Below, piece by piece: positions 35,323 to 42,925 of a stretch of DNA of 64,000 nt. The stretch spans positions 1 to 64,000 of the forward strand of contig NZ_JAUTDN010000002.1 in the NCBI RefSeq assembly GCF_030646155.1. The letters run 5' to 3'. Numbering within the stretch: position 1 is the stretch's first letter; each line of letters opens with the position of its first letter. A program made the position numbers and the translations under genes. This stretch comes from Conexibacter sp. CPCC 205762 (GTDB lineage: Bacteria > Actinomycetota > Thermoleophilia > Solirubrobacterales > Solirubrobacteraceae). The notes beneath the pieces were generated by a model that worked only from the letters and a program-made list of their open reading frames with translations, made no database searches and had not been told where the DNA came from.

Positions 35323-35474
35323 GGCGGCTGCAGCCCTCGCGCGCAGTGCGTGACTGGCTTCGCGTCGCACGTCGAGAGGGCGGCAGCGTGCACGCGAGAC
35401 TGACGGTCCTCCTCACGGTGGCCGGCCACGGCAGCGTGATCGCCACGCGAACGGTGCGCATCACATTGCGGTGA
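35319..35474 (+). CDS. 51-residue scrap of the basic C-terminal surface domain
   Basis: GTG overlaps the stop of the NHL gene. It encodes R-A-V-R-D-W-L-R-V-A-R-R, then V-H-A-R-L-T-V-L-L-T-V-A-G-H-G and ends T-R-T-V-R-I-T-L-R, matching the last third of the basic domains of neighbouring surface proteins. There is no signal peptide. Most likely a leftover of a deleted or duplicated gene end, marking the edge of the cluster. Confidence 0.4.
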   Translation: MRRLQPSRAVRDWLRVARREGGSVHARLTVLLTVAGHGSVIATRTVRITLR

Positions 35475-35495
35475 TCAGTACGTCTGCTACCGCGA

Positions 35496-35996
35496 TCACG
35501 GGCGCGAGCTGTTCCAACACGAGCGGCAGTCGAGCCCGCGTATCGCGTCGGCGAGTCGGCCGATCACGGTGACGGCGGCGTGGAGGTCGCGCGGGTCGGT
35601 GTCGTGCAGCGCCGCGTGCCATCCCGTCTGCCAGGTGGTGCGCGCGGTCGCAAGCGGCGGGCGTGCCGCTGCGGTGATGCTGAGAAGGACGCGCCGGCGG
35701 TCGGCGACGCAGCGGCGGCGGTCAACGAGCCCGTCGTGGTGAAGGCGGTCGACGAGCACCGTGACGCTCGGAGGTGAGAGATCGAGCGCGACGGCGAGCT
35801 CGCCGGTTGTCGAGGTCCCGTGCTCGGCGAGCACGAGGAGCGCGCGGCGCTCGTTGTAGGAGAGCCCGCCCGGCTGAGGTGGCTGGCGTGCGCGCAGGCG
35901 ACGCTCGGCGCCAAGCAGCGTGACAAACGCGGCGTCGAGGTCACGCTCGATCGCCTCGCGACCGCCGCCAGCGGCGGCGGCGGCCGGCGTGGTCAT
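35496..35996 (-). CDS. MarR-family transcriptional regulator
   Basis: 166 residues from ATG 35996, which shares bases with the stop of the upstream transporter fragment. Winged helix about 50-120: G-G-L-S-Y-N-E-R-R-A-L-L-V-L-A, T-S-T-T-G-E-L-A-V-A-L-D-L-S-P-P-S-V-T as the recognition part, then D-R-L-H-H-D-G-L-V-D-R-R and the wing D-R-R-R-V-L-L-S-I-T. The end has C-R-S-C-W. MarR proteins of this kind usually repress a linked drug-efflux gene, and the 3' end of just such a gene precedes it. With that partner broken, its current target is uncertain. Confidence 0.85.
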   Translation of the reverse strand: MTTPAAAAAGGGREAIERDLDAAFVTLLGAERRLRARQPPQPGGLSYNERRALLVLAEHGTSTTGELAVALDLSPPSVTVLVDRLHHDGLVDRRRCVADRRRVLLSITAAARPPLATARTTWQTGWHAALHDTDPRDLHAAVTVIGRLADAIRGLDCRSCWNSSRP

Positions 35997-36178
35997 GCGG
36001 CCTCGGTTTCCAACGCGGCGAGCCGCTCGTCGGGCACGGCGTGGATGTCGTGCTCGACGCGGGCGCGGTGTCCGATGATCGCGAGCAGGATCGTCGGTGC
36101 CAGCGCGATGACGGTCACGGCCATCGCGTAGATGTAGGTGGCGCCGAAGGCGTCGGCGAGCGCGGCGGGGGTGGCGTG
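35993..36178 (-). pseudogene. C-terminal fragment of an MFS drug transporter
   Basis: About 60 codons: [27 protein letters not shown] and a polar tail, i.e. the last transmembrane helix and cytosolic end of a DHA2-type transporter. Reading upstream, the frame meets a TAG at the point where histidyl-tRNA synthetase sequence begins on the other strand. The rest of the transporter gene is missing. Confidence 0.6.
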
Positions 36179-36590
36179 CCGCTACGACGGCCTGATCGAG
36201 CAGATCGGCGGCCCGCCGACGCCCGGCATCGGCTGGGGCGCGGGCGTCGAGCGGATCCTGCTGGCCGCGGGCGAGCGCCCGGCGCCGCCGCCGCTGTGCG
36301 ACCTGTTCGTCGCCTACACCAGCGACGCCGGCCGCCGCGCCGGCTTCGAGCTGGCGCTGGAGGCGCGCCGCGCCGGGCTGTCGGCCCAGCTGGAGCCGGC
36401 CCGCCGCTCGCTGAAAGGCCAGTTGAAGCAGGCCGGGCGGATCGGCGCGCGCAACATCGCGATCGTCGGCGAAGACGGCACCACCGCTCAACTGATCGGC
36501 GAACAGGGCGAGATCGAGCTGCAGCGGGTGATCCCACTCGTACTGCCTCAGGCCACGCGCGAGGGCTGCCCGGTCGGTGATGGCCGCCAC
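36174..36590 (+). pseudogene. hisS: C-terminal fragment of histidyl-tRNA synthetase
   Basis: Open frame with no start of its own: [12 protein letters not shown], then [15 protein letters not shown] (motif 3 region of HisRS) and an anticodon-binding domain including [14 protein letters not shown] and [10 protein letters not shown]. The usual G-G-R-Y-D-G-L begins here as A-C-R-Y-D-G-L, so the break falls exactly within that motif. The catalytic N-terminal 60 percent is absent, so it cannot be an active synthetase. Confidence 0.75.
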
Positions 36591-36675
36591 TGGTGGTCAA
36601 CCGACGAGCCACCGCACTGCACCCGCTGCGGATTCGGAGGCTCCGTCGCTCGTCGCCCAGGGACGGCAGCTAGGC

Positions 36676-36885
36676 CTAGAGCGGCGTTTGGCTGTCTGCC
36701 GTCGGGATCGCGCTCCCGTCGAGCGCGAACCGGGCCGGCGTGACCGCGAACGCTGAAAGAGCCGACAGAGCGCACGCGCACGACGTAGGCGCAGTCAGCT
36801 CGTCGGGGGCCGGGGGCAGCTGGTACACCTCTCCGCCGGGCCGGCGCAACGCGAGCGTGCCGGAAGCCGCGACCCACGGCGACAC
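36676..36885 (-). CDS. Small hypothetical protein beside a LexA-type box
   Basis: 69 residues from GTG 36885, with high third-position GC and natural composition ([18 protein letters not shown], then [11 protein letters not shown]). The palindrome CGAACATATGTTCG is four bases upstream. No motif or membrane segment. Short enough to be doubtful. Confidence 0.35.
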   Translation of the reverse strand: MSPWVAASGTLALRRPGGEVYQLPPAPDELTAPTSCACALSALSAFAVTPARFALDGSAIPTADSQTPL

Positions 36886-36889
36886 TATG

Positions 36890-36903
36890 CGAACATATGT
36901 TCG
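36890..36903. promoter_or_regulatory. Putative LexA (SOS) box
   Basis: Perfect 14-base palindrome CGAACATATGTTCG, which matches the Gram-positive/actinobacterial SOS consensus CGAAC-N4-GTTCG. It overlaps the ATG of the gene at 36897 and lies four bases from the divergent GTG at 36885, so it could control either or both. Confidence 0.6.
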
Positions 36904-37229
36904 TGAGTGGCGATTCGGGCATTCCTCCGTACGCGGTCTTCCGTCAAGCGCTGGACGCAGGCGATCTCGGTCGGGTACGGACGCTGGCGCGCCTGATGCC
37001 GTCGGTCGGAATCGAGGACGCGCTGCGGATCTGCTTGCTGCTGCGCGACCACGACGGCTACGAGCGCGCGGCGGTGAAGTGGCTGGGCCGGTTTGCGCTG
37101 GAGGCGCGATCAGCGTCGGTTGAGGACGTGGTGGCGGCCGCCGCTGCGCTCAACGCGCTTCCCCACCGGCCCGACGCAGCGATGGAGCGGCTGTGGAGCA
37201 TCTGCGCCCGAGCAGGCGTCGCGAGTTGA
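36897..37229 (+). CDS. Hypothetical protein, 110 residues, possibly DNA-damage inducible
   Basis: Helical protein: F-R-Q-A-L-D-A-G-D-L-G-R-V-R-T-L-A-R-L near residue 15, E-D-A-L-R-I-C-L-L-L-R-D-H-D near 45, R-A-A-V-K-W-L-G-R-F and A-L-N-A-L-P-H-R-P later. Codon use is typical. The LexA-type palindrome spans its start, and a CACTAT -10-like box is just upstream, so the mRNA may be leaderless and SOS-controlled. No family recognised. Confidence 0.5.
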   Translation: MFVSGDSGIPPYAVFRQALDAGDLGRVRTLARLMPSVGIEDALRICLLLRDHDGYERAAVKWLGRFALEARSASVEDVVAAAAALNALPHRPDAAMERLWSICARAGVAS

Positions 37230-37633
37230 TCACCACCACCAGCGGACGCGGATCGCTGTCGAAGATGCGCCCACTATCATCGCGCCGATGGACGACGGTC
37301 AGCGTGTGCTCGCGTTGGATTCGCTCTACCAGCGGGTCCCTCGCATGCGTGATTGCCGGCAGCTCGGCCAGGGTCTTTGAGGTAGCCGGTAGATCGTCAG
37401 GTACTCGAATGCGTCCCGGAGCAATGCGTCGGATCGTCGAACGCGCCGGCCCAGGCACGCTCCGTCGGATGCTTGCAACGGCTCGCGAACGAGCTGAGCG
37501 TAGGGCTATCGGCGTCGGCTTGGGGGCCGATCCCAGACCAATCCTGAGCCGCTCGAGCCACGGCGTCCGATGACGGTGAGGGAGGCGCAGCTGAGAGGGC
37601 CGCTTGCTCCCGACCTCCGCGCCCGAGGAGGAC
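37230..37633. other. Spacer without a convincing gene
   Basis: A minus-strand frame at 37150-37458 has a partly protein-like sequence but overlaps the 110-residue gene and lacks a good start. Nothing else seen. Confidence 0.4.
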
Positions 37634-37728
37634 GTCCTCGGCTCGGTCGGTCGCCGTGACCGACCGAGGAGAGGACTTGCGGTTGTGTGCCTGCGAGCTG
37701 GATACGTCCGCTACGAGGCCAGCGCCAG
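37634..37728. repeat. 95-bp direct repeat, copy B
   Basis: 88 of 95 positions match 13674-13768. It covers the last six codons of the recombinase gene and its terminator. The direct orientation would allow deletion or excision of the 24 kb between copies, which contains the entire metal-acquisition cluster. Confidence 0.8.
37642..37668 (-). terminator. Terminator of the recombinase gene
   Basis: Perfect 11-bp stem CTCGGTCGGTC / GACCGACCGAG with a GCCGT loop, 43 bases after the recombinase stop on its strand. Part of the 95-bp repeat. Confidence 0.6.
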
Positions 37729-39288
37729 TGCCGGTCGAGCAAGATCCGGTGACTCAAAATCAGGCGCCGGGCGAGAGACGCGAGACTCCGCGATCGTGCC
37801 GATGAAGTGCTCAAGGTCGTGCATGGCCACGAGCTGGTCGAACTGATCAAGGCCGACGACCGGCCGCGGCGCAAACAGCACATCGAGACACTGGGCGATG
37901 TGCGGGAGCGTCTCGGTTGCCGTGGCCTCCTGGTAGTAGCGCAGCGTCGTCGTGTAGGTACTGTGCCCGACCTGATAGACGATCCATGACAATGACTTCC
38001 CCCGCTGCGCTGACATCGTCACGAAGCTGCGCCGAAGCGTCTGCGGTGTGATTCTCGGCGGCAGAGGCGCCGCGCCCCGGGCCAGTCGCCGCTCGTTGGC
38101 GCGTTGAACAACCGGTCCGAGGACGTTTGCGTTGAGGTTGTTGCGAGAGCGCGGTCGGCCGTCCCTGGTCGCCAACACGAGGTCGCGACTGGTGGGCGGA
38201 GTGGGGAGGCTGTGGAGATAGAGCATCATCTCTTCCACGAGGAACGGGCTCATCTCGATCTCTCGCGGTCTCGACTTGCTCGTCGGCACGACAAGACGGT
38301 GGTGGCTGAAGTCCACCTGCTCCCAGATACGAGCCGCGATTTCCTGATTGCGGCCTCCCGCCAGTGTGAGCATCGCGATCGCCGAGCGGAGACTTCGAGG
38401 CGGAAACGGGTGTGGCTGGCGTCTGTAGAGCCACATCGCCTGCGTCGGCGCGCAGTCCAAGGCCTTGCCGACCAGCGCCCATTGCATCCGTTCCTCATCC
38501 CGCAGCTGTCGCGCGAGCCTTGCACGCTCGATCGTGGCGGGCGAGACGGGATTGTCGAGCTCCAGCGCGCCGGCGAGAAGGTCGACGACCTCGTCGGCCT
38601 CAAGATGTCGTCGTGCATCAGGTCTCTTGCGCTTAACCCGAAACTCGGGATCTCTTGCGTGCTGTCTGTCGACGTCGTACGACTCAGACTTGATGGCGGA
38701 GGCCATGATGCGACCGAGCAGCTTGATGCTGGCGTTGATCTGGCGCGCACCGAACAGGCGTTTGCGGACGCGTCTCCCCCTTCTGTTGATCGTTGTGAGC
38801 GGGACTCCCGCCTGCTTGGCGTCATGGAGCTTCCGCGAGACTTCCAGCCGGTTCGTTCGAAAGCCCTTGATGCGGTCGTGGTTGATCTCTGTGAGGAAGT
38901 CCTCGGAGAAGTACGGCAGGAGGTGGTTGACCAGCAGATTGCGGTAGTCGGCATACGCTCCTCTGGAGAGCTCGGGCCGCTTCTCCGCGAGCCAGGAGGA
39001 GGAGTACACGTGGAACTTTGGGTCCCGATCCCCGACCGGCACCTTCGGCGCGGGCGGGCGGTACACGCCGGCACGGGCCTCTTCCAGGCACTCGTCGAGT
39101 CGTTGCCGCGCGAGCGGTTCGTTCCAGCCTTCGGTCTCGAGTCCGAGCACGATGTAGGCGGTGTCTCGCTCGCCCGTGTCCGGGTGAACGAACGGGAAAC
39201 GAAGCGCGTAGCGGTACTGTCTGTCGCGCTTTCGCCAGGCTCTGAGGATCTCGCCCGTGACCGGCCGTCCGACCGTTTTGCCAGTCAC
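37711..39288 (-). CDS. Tyrosine recombinase (phage/island integrase)
   Basis: 525 residues from GTG 39288, overlapping the end of the helix-turn-helix gene. An N-terminal SAM-like core-binding region (G-A-Y-A-D-Y-R-N-L-L-V-N-H-L-L-P near residue 125) precedes the catalytic domain: G-G-R-N-Q-E-I-A-A-R-I-W (first Arg), T-P-Q-T-L-R-R-S-F-V-T-M (second Arg; the usual His is Thr) and V-G-H-S-T-Y-T-T-T-L-R-Y-Y-Q with the nucleophile Tyr at about 451. The C-terminal 73 residues are an extension. Cuts and joins DNA at attachment sites. GC is lower than in neighbouring chromosome genes, as expected for an acquired element. Confidence 0.9.
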   Translation of the reverse strand: MTGKTVGRPVTGEILRAWRKRDRQYRYALRFPFVHPDTGERDTAYIVLGLETEGWNEPLARQRLDECLEEARAGVYRPPAPKVPVGDRDPKFHVYSSSWLAEKRPELSRGAYADYRNLLVNHLLPYFSEDFLTEINHDRIKGFRTNRLEVSRKLHDAKQAGVPLTTINRRGRRVRKRLFGARQINASIKLLGRIMASAIKSESYDVDRQHARDPEFRVKRKRPDARRHLEADEVVDLLAGALELDNPVSPATIERARLARQLRDEERMQWALVGKALDCAPTQAMWLYRRQPHPFPPRSLRSAIAMLTLAGGRNQEIAARIWEQVDFSHHRLVVPTSKSRPREIEMSPFLVEEMMLYLHSLPTPPTSRDLVLATRDGRPRSRNNLNANVLGPVVQRANERRLARGAAPLPPRITPQTLRRSFVTMSAQRGKSLSWIVYQVGHSTYTTTLRYYQEATATETLPHIAQCLDVLFAPRPVVGLDQFDQLVAMHDLEHFIGTIAESRVSRPAPDFESPDLARPALALAS

Positions 39289-39701
39289 GATGCTCTCCGC
39301 TCGTGCACGCGGTCGGCGTCTACGGCTTCGCCGTCGACATCGTGCTCTACGAGGAGGTCGCCTCCGATTGGAAGCAGGTCCGGTCTCGCTCCACGGAGCG
39401 CGCGTCGCTTGCGGCTGAGCCCTGCACGTTTGTTCGCCTTCGGTGGTGCCTCCGTCGGCCCTCGGTCACCAAGTGTCCGTATCCGCTCGTCGAGCTGGTC
39501 GGGGTCGAACCGGAGCGCTGCCTTCGGCCCCGGGCCGAGGCGGATCGCGCCGAGGCGATCGGCGTGGGCGTAGACCCAAGTGGGATGGACGCCATAGAGT
39601 TGTGCGACGTCACGGACCGTGAGCTTGCGGCGGCTGAGTTCGAGTACGCGGCGGGCTACCGCGTCGACGAACTCGTCGGAGAGCGCGACCTCTTCGTGCA
39701 C
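39285..39701 (-). CDS. Helix-turn-helix protein paired with the recombinase (excisionase-like)
   Basis: 138 residues from GTG 39701; the longer open frame upstream covers terminators and is not used. Residues about 5-60 read S-D-E-F-V-D-A-V-A-R-R-V-L-E-L, L-T-V-R-D-V-A-Q-L-Y-G-V-H-P-T-W-V-Y-A and L-G-P-G-P-K-A-A-L-R-F-D-P, the MerR/excisionase-type DNA-binding pattern. The C-terminal half is basic (K-A-N-K-R-A-G-L-S-R-K-R-R). The stop overlaps the integrase GTG, so the pair is translationally coupled. Probably directs recombination or represses the integrase. Confidence 0.7.
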   Translation of the reverse strand: MHEEVALSDEFVDAVARRVLELSRRKLTVRDVAQLYGVHPTWVYAHADRLGAIRLGPGPKAALRFDPDQLDERIRTLGDRGPTEAPPKANKRAGLSRKRRALRGARPDLLPIGGDLLVEHDVDGEAVDADRVHERRAS

Positions 39702-39896
39702 GCGCGAATGTCGGCTCCACGGGCGGCGGCGTACCCCCCCCAAACACGCAGAGACAGGTCGAGTGGCGCCAAGACGACTTGGAGCCCAGCGTACGGCCAG
39801 CGCACGGCCACGCCGTGGGTTCCGCCATCTGAGAGAGGCCATGGCGCATCGCCGGCCCAGTTTGCTCACGGATCCGGCCAGAATTGGCGAGCCATG

Positions 39897-39928
39897 AGAA
39901 AAGCCCCGGGGCATTTGCCCCGAGGCTT
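39897..39928 (-). terminator. Rho-independent terminator, distal of a tandem pair
   Basis: Stem AAGCCTCGGGGC / GCCCCGGGGCTT (one G-T pair) with a short AT loop, followed on the minus strand by TTTTCTC. Lies about 40 bases after tRNA-Phe in its direction of transcription. Confidence 0.75.
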
Positions 39929-39934
39929 CCAAGG

Positions 39935-39953
39935 AAAAAGCCTGCATTTGCAG
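39935..39953 (-). terminator. Rho-independent terminator, proximal of a tandem pair
   Basis: Stem CCTGC / GCAGG with an AAAT loop followed by CTTTTT on the minus strand, 14 bases after the tRNA 3' end. Both hairpins share the loop sequence CAAATG. Confidence 0.75.
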
Positions 39954-39966
39954 GATCTCTTTCTAT

Positions 39967-40039
39967 GGCGACTCCCAGACTCGAACTGGGGACACCACGA
40001 TTTTCAGTCGTGTGCTCTACCAACTGAGCTAAGTCGCCA
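39967..40039 (-). tRNA. tRNA-Phe (GAA)
   Basis: 73-nt cloverleaf on the minus strand: acceptor GGCGACT/AGTCGCC, D arm GCTC-AGTTGGTA-GAGC, anticodon arm CACGA-CTGAAAA-TCGTG with anticodon GAA, variable GTGTC, T arm CCCAG-TTCGAGT-CTGGG, discriminator A. CCA is not encoded. The 3' end faces the recombinase genes, the usual arrangement for an island integrated at a tRNA gene, although I found no second copy of the tRNA 3' end in the window. Confidence 0.97.
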
Positions 40040-40159
40040 GGTACCAAAATCTGCACCTCGGAAAGGCGCAGCGGACGCGGGATCTTACCGCAACGTCGGC
40101 TGAGGGAGTCGGCGGGTCGATCCGGCGCGCCGGCCATGAGCGTTGGGTATGGTCGGGGC

Positions 40160-40534
40160 ATGAGTCCTCGCACGGTTGTGGCCGGGATCGCGCTCGGTCG
40201 TCTCGTCCTCGGCGCCGCGCTGGTGGCCGCGCCGCGGAAGGTGGTCGGGCCTGGGTGGATCGGGGCGGAGGCGGAGCGGCCGGCGGCCGGGACGCTGCTG
40301 CGGGCGGTCGGGGCGCGGGATCTGGCGCTTGCGATCGGGACGCTCGGGGCGCTGCGCAACGGCTCCAGCCTGACGCCGTGGCTCGTCGGCGCGTCGATCG
40401 CCGACGGGACCGACTTCTTCGCCACGCTCGCCGCGGGCTCCGCGATCCCCGCGCAGGGGCGCGCGGGCGTCGGCGCGCTCGCGGGCGGTGCGCTCGGCGT
40501 GCAGCTCGGGCTGCTGAAGACGCTCAGAGACTGA
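40160..40534 (+). CDS. Small four-helix membrane protein
   Basis: 124 residues from ATG 40160, six bases after a TATGGT box (leaderless). Four hydrophobic, Ala/Gly-rich helices (G-I-A-L-G-R-L-V-L-G-A-A-L-V, R-D-L-A-L-A-I-G-T-L-G-A-L, D-F-F-A-T-L-A-A-G, G-A-L-A-G-G-A-L-G-V-Q-L-G). G-x-R-x-x-x-G in helices 1 and 2 hints at an internal repeat. Resembles small DUF4267-like membrane proteins. Function unknown. Confidence 0.6.
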   Translation: MSPRTVVAGIALGRLVLGAALVAAPRKVVGPGWIGAEAERPAAGTLLRAVGARDLALAIGTLGALRNGSSLTPWLVGASIADGTDFFATLAAGSAIPAQGRAGVGALAGGALGVQLGLLKTLRD

Positions 40535-40705
40535 GCGCCGCGCTGGCGCCGCGCCCTCGCGCGCGAGACGTCTCCCGCAGCGCACGGCGGCGCCGCGCTT
40601 GAACGCGCCCGCCGCTAGCGTGAGGCGAGGGCCCCGCGCCGCTCGTCACCAACACGTGAACGCCACTCGTCGGCGCGCACACGCTCTGCGACGATCTCGC
40701 GCGCC

Positions 40706-42163
40706 ATGTCGGCCGCGCGCGCTCATGTCACCCCGCAGCCGCTCGGGCAGTCGCTCGACCGCGCGCCGTTCTCCAAGCTGCACCGGCGCTTCTGGCTGCT
40801 GGCCGCGCTGGGGATCCTGCTCGACGGGTTCGACTTCTTCATCATCGGCGTCGCGAATCCGTTGATCGCCGAGGAGTTCGGGATCGGCGCGACGGAGAAG
40901 GGGCTCGTCTCCGCCGCCGCGATCGTCGGCGCGGTCGTCGGCGCCGGGGTGCTCGGGCCGCTCGCAGACAAGATCGGCCGCCGCCGGCTGTTCCGCTTCG
41001 ACCTGTGGCTGTTCGTCGTCTTCTCGCTCCTGTGCGTCTTCGCGTGGGACGTCTGGTCGTTGATCGCCTTCCGCTTCGTGCTCGGGATCGCGATCGGGCT
41101 CGACTACCCGATCGCCGCCAGCTACCTCGCCGAGATCCTGCCGAGCAGAGACCGCGGCAGATGGCTCGTCGGCGCCTTCAGCCTGCAGGCGGTCGGGATC
41201 GTGCTCGGCGCGGGCGTCGGCGTCGTCGTGCTGGCGATCGCGCCCGACGTCGAGTCGTGGCGCTGGATGCTCGGCTTCGGCGCGCTGCCCGCGCTGGTGA
41301 TCATCTGGCTGCGCCGCTCCACGCCCGAGAGCCCGCGCTGGCTGGCGCAGAACGGCCGCGAGCAGGAGGCGGAGGAGGTCGCGGAGGCGCTCGTCGGGCA
41401 CCCGGTCGTCGTCCACGAGGACGACCGCCGCCGCACCGCGCCCGTCGCAGAAGGGCCCGCCGCGCTGATCCAGCCGGCGCTGTTCTCCCGCCGCTGGCGC
41501 CGGCGCACGATCTTCACCGCCGTCCCCTGGTTCCTGATGGACGTCGCCACCTACGGCGTCGGGATCTTCACGCCGACGCTGCTCGCGGCGATGGCGCTCG
41601 CCGGCCCCGACGCGACCTTCATCTCCGACGACATCGCCTCGACCAGCGGCACCGCCGCGCTCGACCTCTTCCTCGTGCTCGGCTTCGTGATCGCGATCGC
41701 GCTGGTGGAGAAGGTCGGCCGCGTGCGGCTGCAGCTGTTCGGCTTCGGGGCGATGGCGGTCGCGCTCGCGCTGCTGGCGCTCGCCGACGGGCTCGACGGC
41801 GGCGGCGCCGCGCACATCTGGCTCGTCGTGCTCGGCTTCGCGATCTTCAACACCTTCATGAACGCAGGCCCGAACGCGACCACCTACGCGCTCCCGGCCG
41901 AGGTCTTCCCGTCCGACATCCGCGCCGCCGGCCACGGCTTCGCGGCCGCCTGCGCCAAGCTCGGCGCCGCGCTCGGCGTCTTCCTCTTCCCGATCCTGCT
42001 CGACGACATCGGCTCCAGCGCGCTGCTGCTGATCCTCGCCGGCGGCTGCCTGCTGGCGCTGCTCGTCACCGCCGTCTTCCGGATCGAGACCGCCGGCCGC
42101 TCGCTGGAGGAGCTGAGCGGCGCCGACGTGGCGGGCGTCAGCCCCCGCGTCACGCCGCCGTAG
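40706..42163 (+). CDS. MFS transporter, sugar/aromatic-acid symporter type
   Basis: 485 residues with 12 predicted helices. Signature loops of the sugar-porter branch: G-P-L-A-D-K-I-G-R-R-R-L-F between helices 2 and 3, G-I-A-I-G-L-D-Y-P-I-A-A-S-Y-L-A-E near residue 135, P-E-S-P-R-W-L-A-Q-N-G-R before the central loop and L-P-A-E-V-F-P-S-D-I-R-A near 395. Asp in helix 1 (L-D-G-F-D-F-F) suggests proton symport. Substrate cannot be read from the sequence. Transcribed alone. Confidence 0.85.
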   Translation: MSAARAHVTPQPLGQSLDRAPFSKLHRRFWLLAALGILLDGFDFFIIGVANPLIAEEFGIGATEKGLVSAAAIVGAVVGAGVLGPLADKIGRRRLFRFDLWLFVVFSLLCVFAWDVWSLIAFRFVLGIAIGLDYPIAASYLAEILPSRDRGRWLVGAFSLQAVGIVLGAGVGVVVLAIAPDVESWRWMLGFGALPALVIIWLRRSTPESPRWLAQNGREQEAEEVAEALVGHPVVVHEDDRRRTAPVAEGPAALIQPALFSRRWRRRTIFTAVPWFLMDVATYGVGIFTPTLLAAMALAGPDATFISDDIASTSGTAALDLFLVLGFVIAIALVEKVGRVRLQLFGFGAMAVALALLALADGLDGGGAAHIWLVVLGFAIFNTFMNAGPNATTYALPAEVFPSDIRAAGHGFAAACAKLGAALGVFLFPILLDDIGSSALLLILAGGCLLALLVTAVFRIETAGRSLEELSGADVAGVSPRVTPP

Positions 42164-42171
42164 GCCCCGCG

Positions 42172-42891
42172 CTAGACGACCAGCGCGCCCGCGAACAGGA
42201 TCACGAGCAGGACCGCGACCATCCCGGCCGCGGCGCGCTCGCTGCGCAGCCGCGCGCCGTCGTCGACCAGCAGCGCGCCCGCGAACGCGCCCGCGACGAG
42301 CCCGCCGAAGTGGCCGGCCTGCGAGATCCCGGGCACGAACAGCGTGCTCGACAGCGCGTAGGCGATCCACAGCGCCGCGAACACGAGCAGCAGCCAGCGT
42401 CTCTGCCGCCAGCCGACCAGCAGCGCCCCGCCGGCGAGGCCGAAGATCGCGCCCGAGGCGCCGACTGTCAGCGTGTTCGGGTCGAACACGAGCACGCTGA
42501 AGGAGCTGCCGAGCAGGCCGGCCGCGTAGACGAGCAGCATCCGCAGCTGGCCGGCCGCGACCGACAGCACGCCGCCGAGGATGAGCAGCGCGATCAGGTT
42601 GCCGAACAGGTGGGCGCCGTTGGCGTGCAGGAAGCCGCTGGTGATGATCCGCCACCACTGGCCCTGGTCGACCTCGTACCCCCACAGCCCGCCGTGCTCG
42701 ACGAGGCCGCCGTTCATCATGTCGCTGAACGGCGCGCTCGCCAGCTCGATCAGGAAGACGATCACGTTGATCGCGACCAGCACGGCGAGCGCGGTGAAGG
42801 TCCCGAGCGGCTCGCCCCCGTCGCGCGTGCTTCTCGGCTGGCGCGCGGCGGTGTTGAACGGGTCCGGCCGAGAGGAGGGCGTGTAGCTCAC
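42172..42891 (-). CDS. Rhomboid-family intramembrane serine protease
   Basis: 239 residues from GTG 42891. Six or seven helices; W-W-R-I-I-T-S-G-F-L-H-A-N-G-A-H-L-F-G-N in the L1/helix 2 region, catalytic Ser in G-A-S-G-A-I-F-G and catalytic His in A-G-H-F-G-G-L-V-A-G. Cleaves transmembrane substrates within the membrane. A polar 40-residue N terminus precedes helix 1. Lies head-to-tail with an M23 peptidase gene, 34 bases apart. Confidence 0.9.
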   Translation of the reverse strand: MSYTPSSRPDPFNTAARQPRSTRDGGEPLGTFTALAVLVAINVIVFLIELASAPFSDMMNGGLVEHGGLWGYEVDQGQWWRIITSGFLHANGAHLFGNLIALLILGGVLSVAAGQLRMLLVYAAGLLGSSFSVLVFDPNTLTVGASGAIFGLAGGALLVGWRQRRWLLLVFAALWIAYALSSTLFVPGISQAGHFGGLVAGAFAGALLVDDGARLRSERAAAGMVAVLLVILFAGALVV

Positions 42892-42925
42892 AGGCCCATT
42901 CTCGCCGACGACGCTGAAGCGGACC

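Noticed and set aside
36138..36743. Possible functional histidyl-tRNA synthetase-like gene
   Set aside because: The ATG is in transporter-derived sequence, and the catalytic part is missing; only the C-terminal fragment is genuine.
37150..37458. Minus-strand open frame with some natural-looking segments
   Set aside because: It overlaps a better gene by 80 bases, lacks a convincing start and has weaker third-position bias.
39303..40103. Plus-strand open frame of 266 codons across the tRNA region
   Set aside because: It runs through tRNA-Phe, two terminators and the helix-turn-helix gene, so it is a shadow frame.
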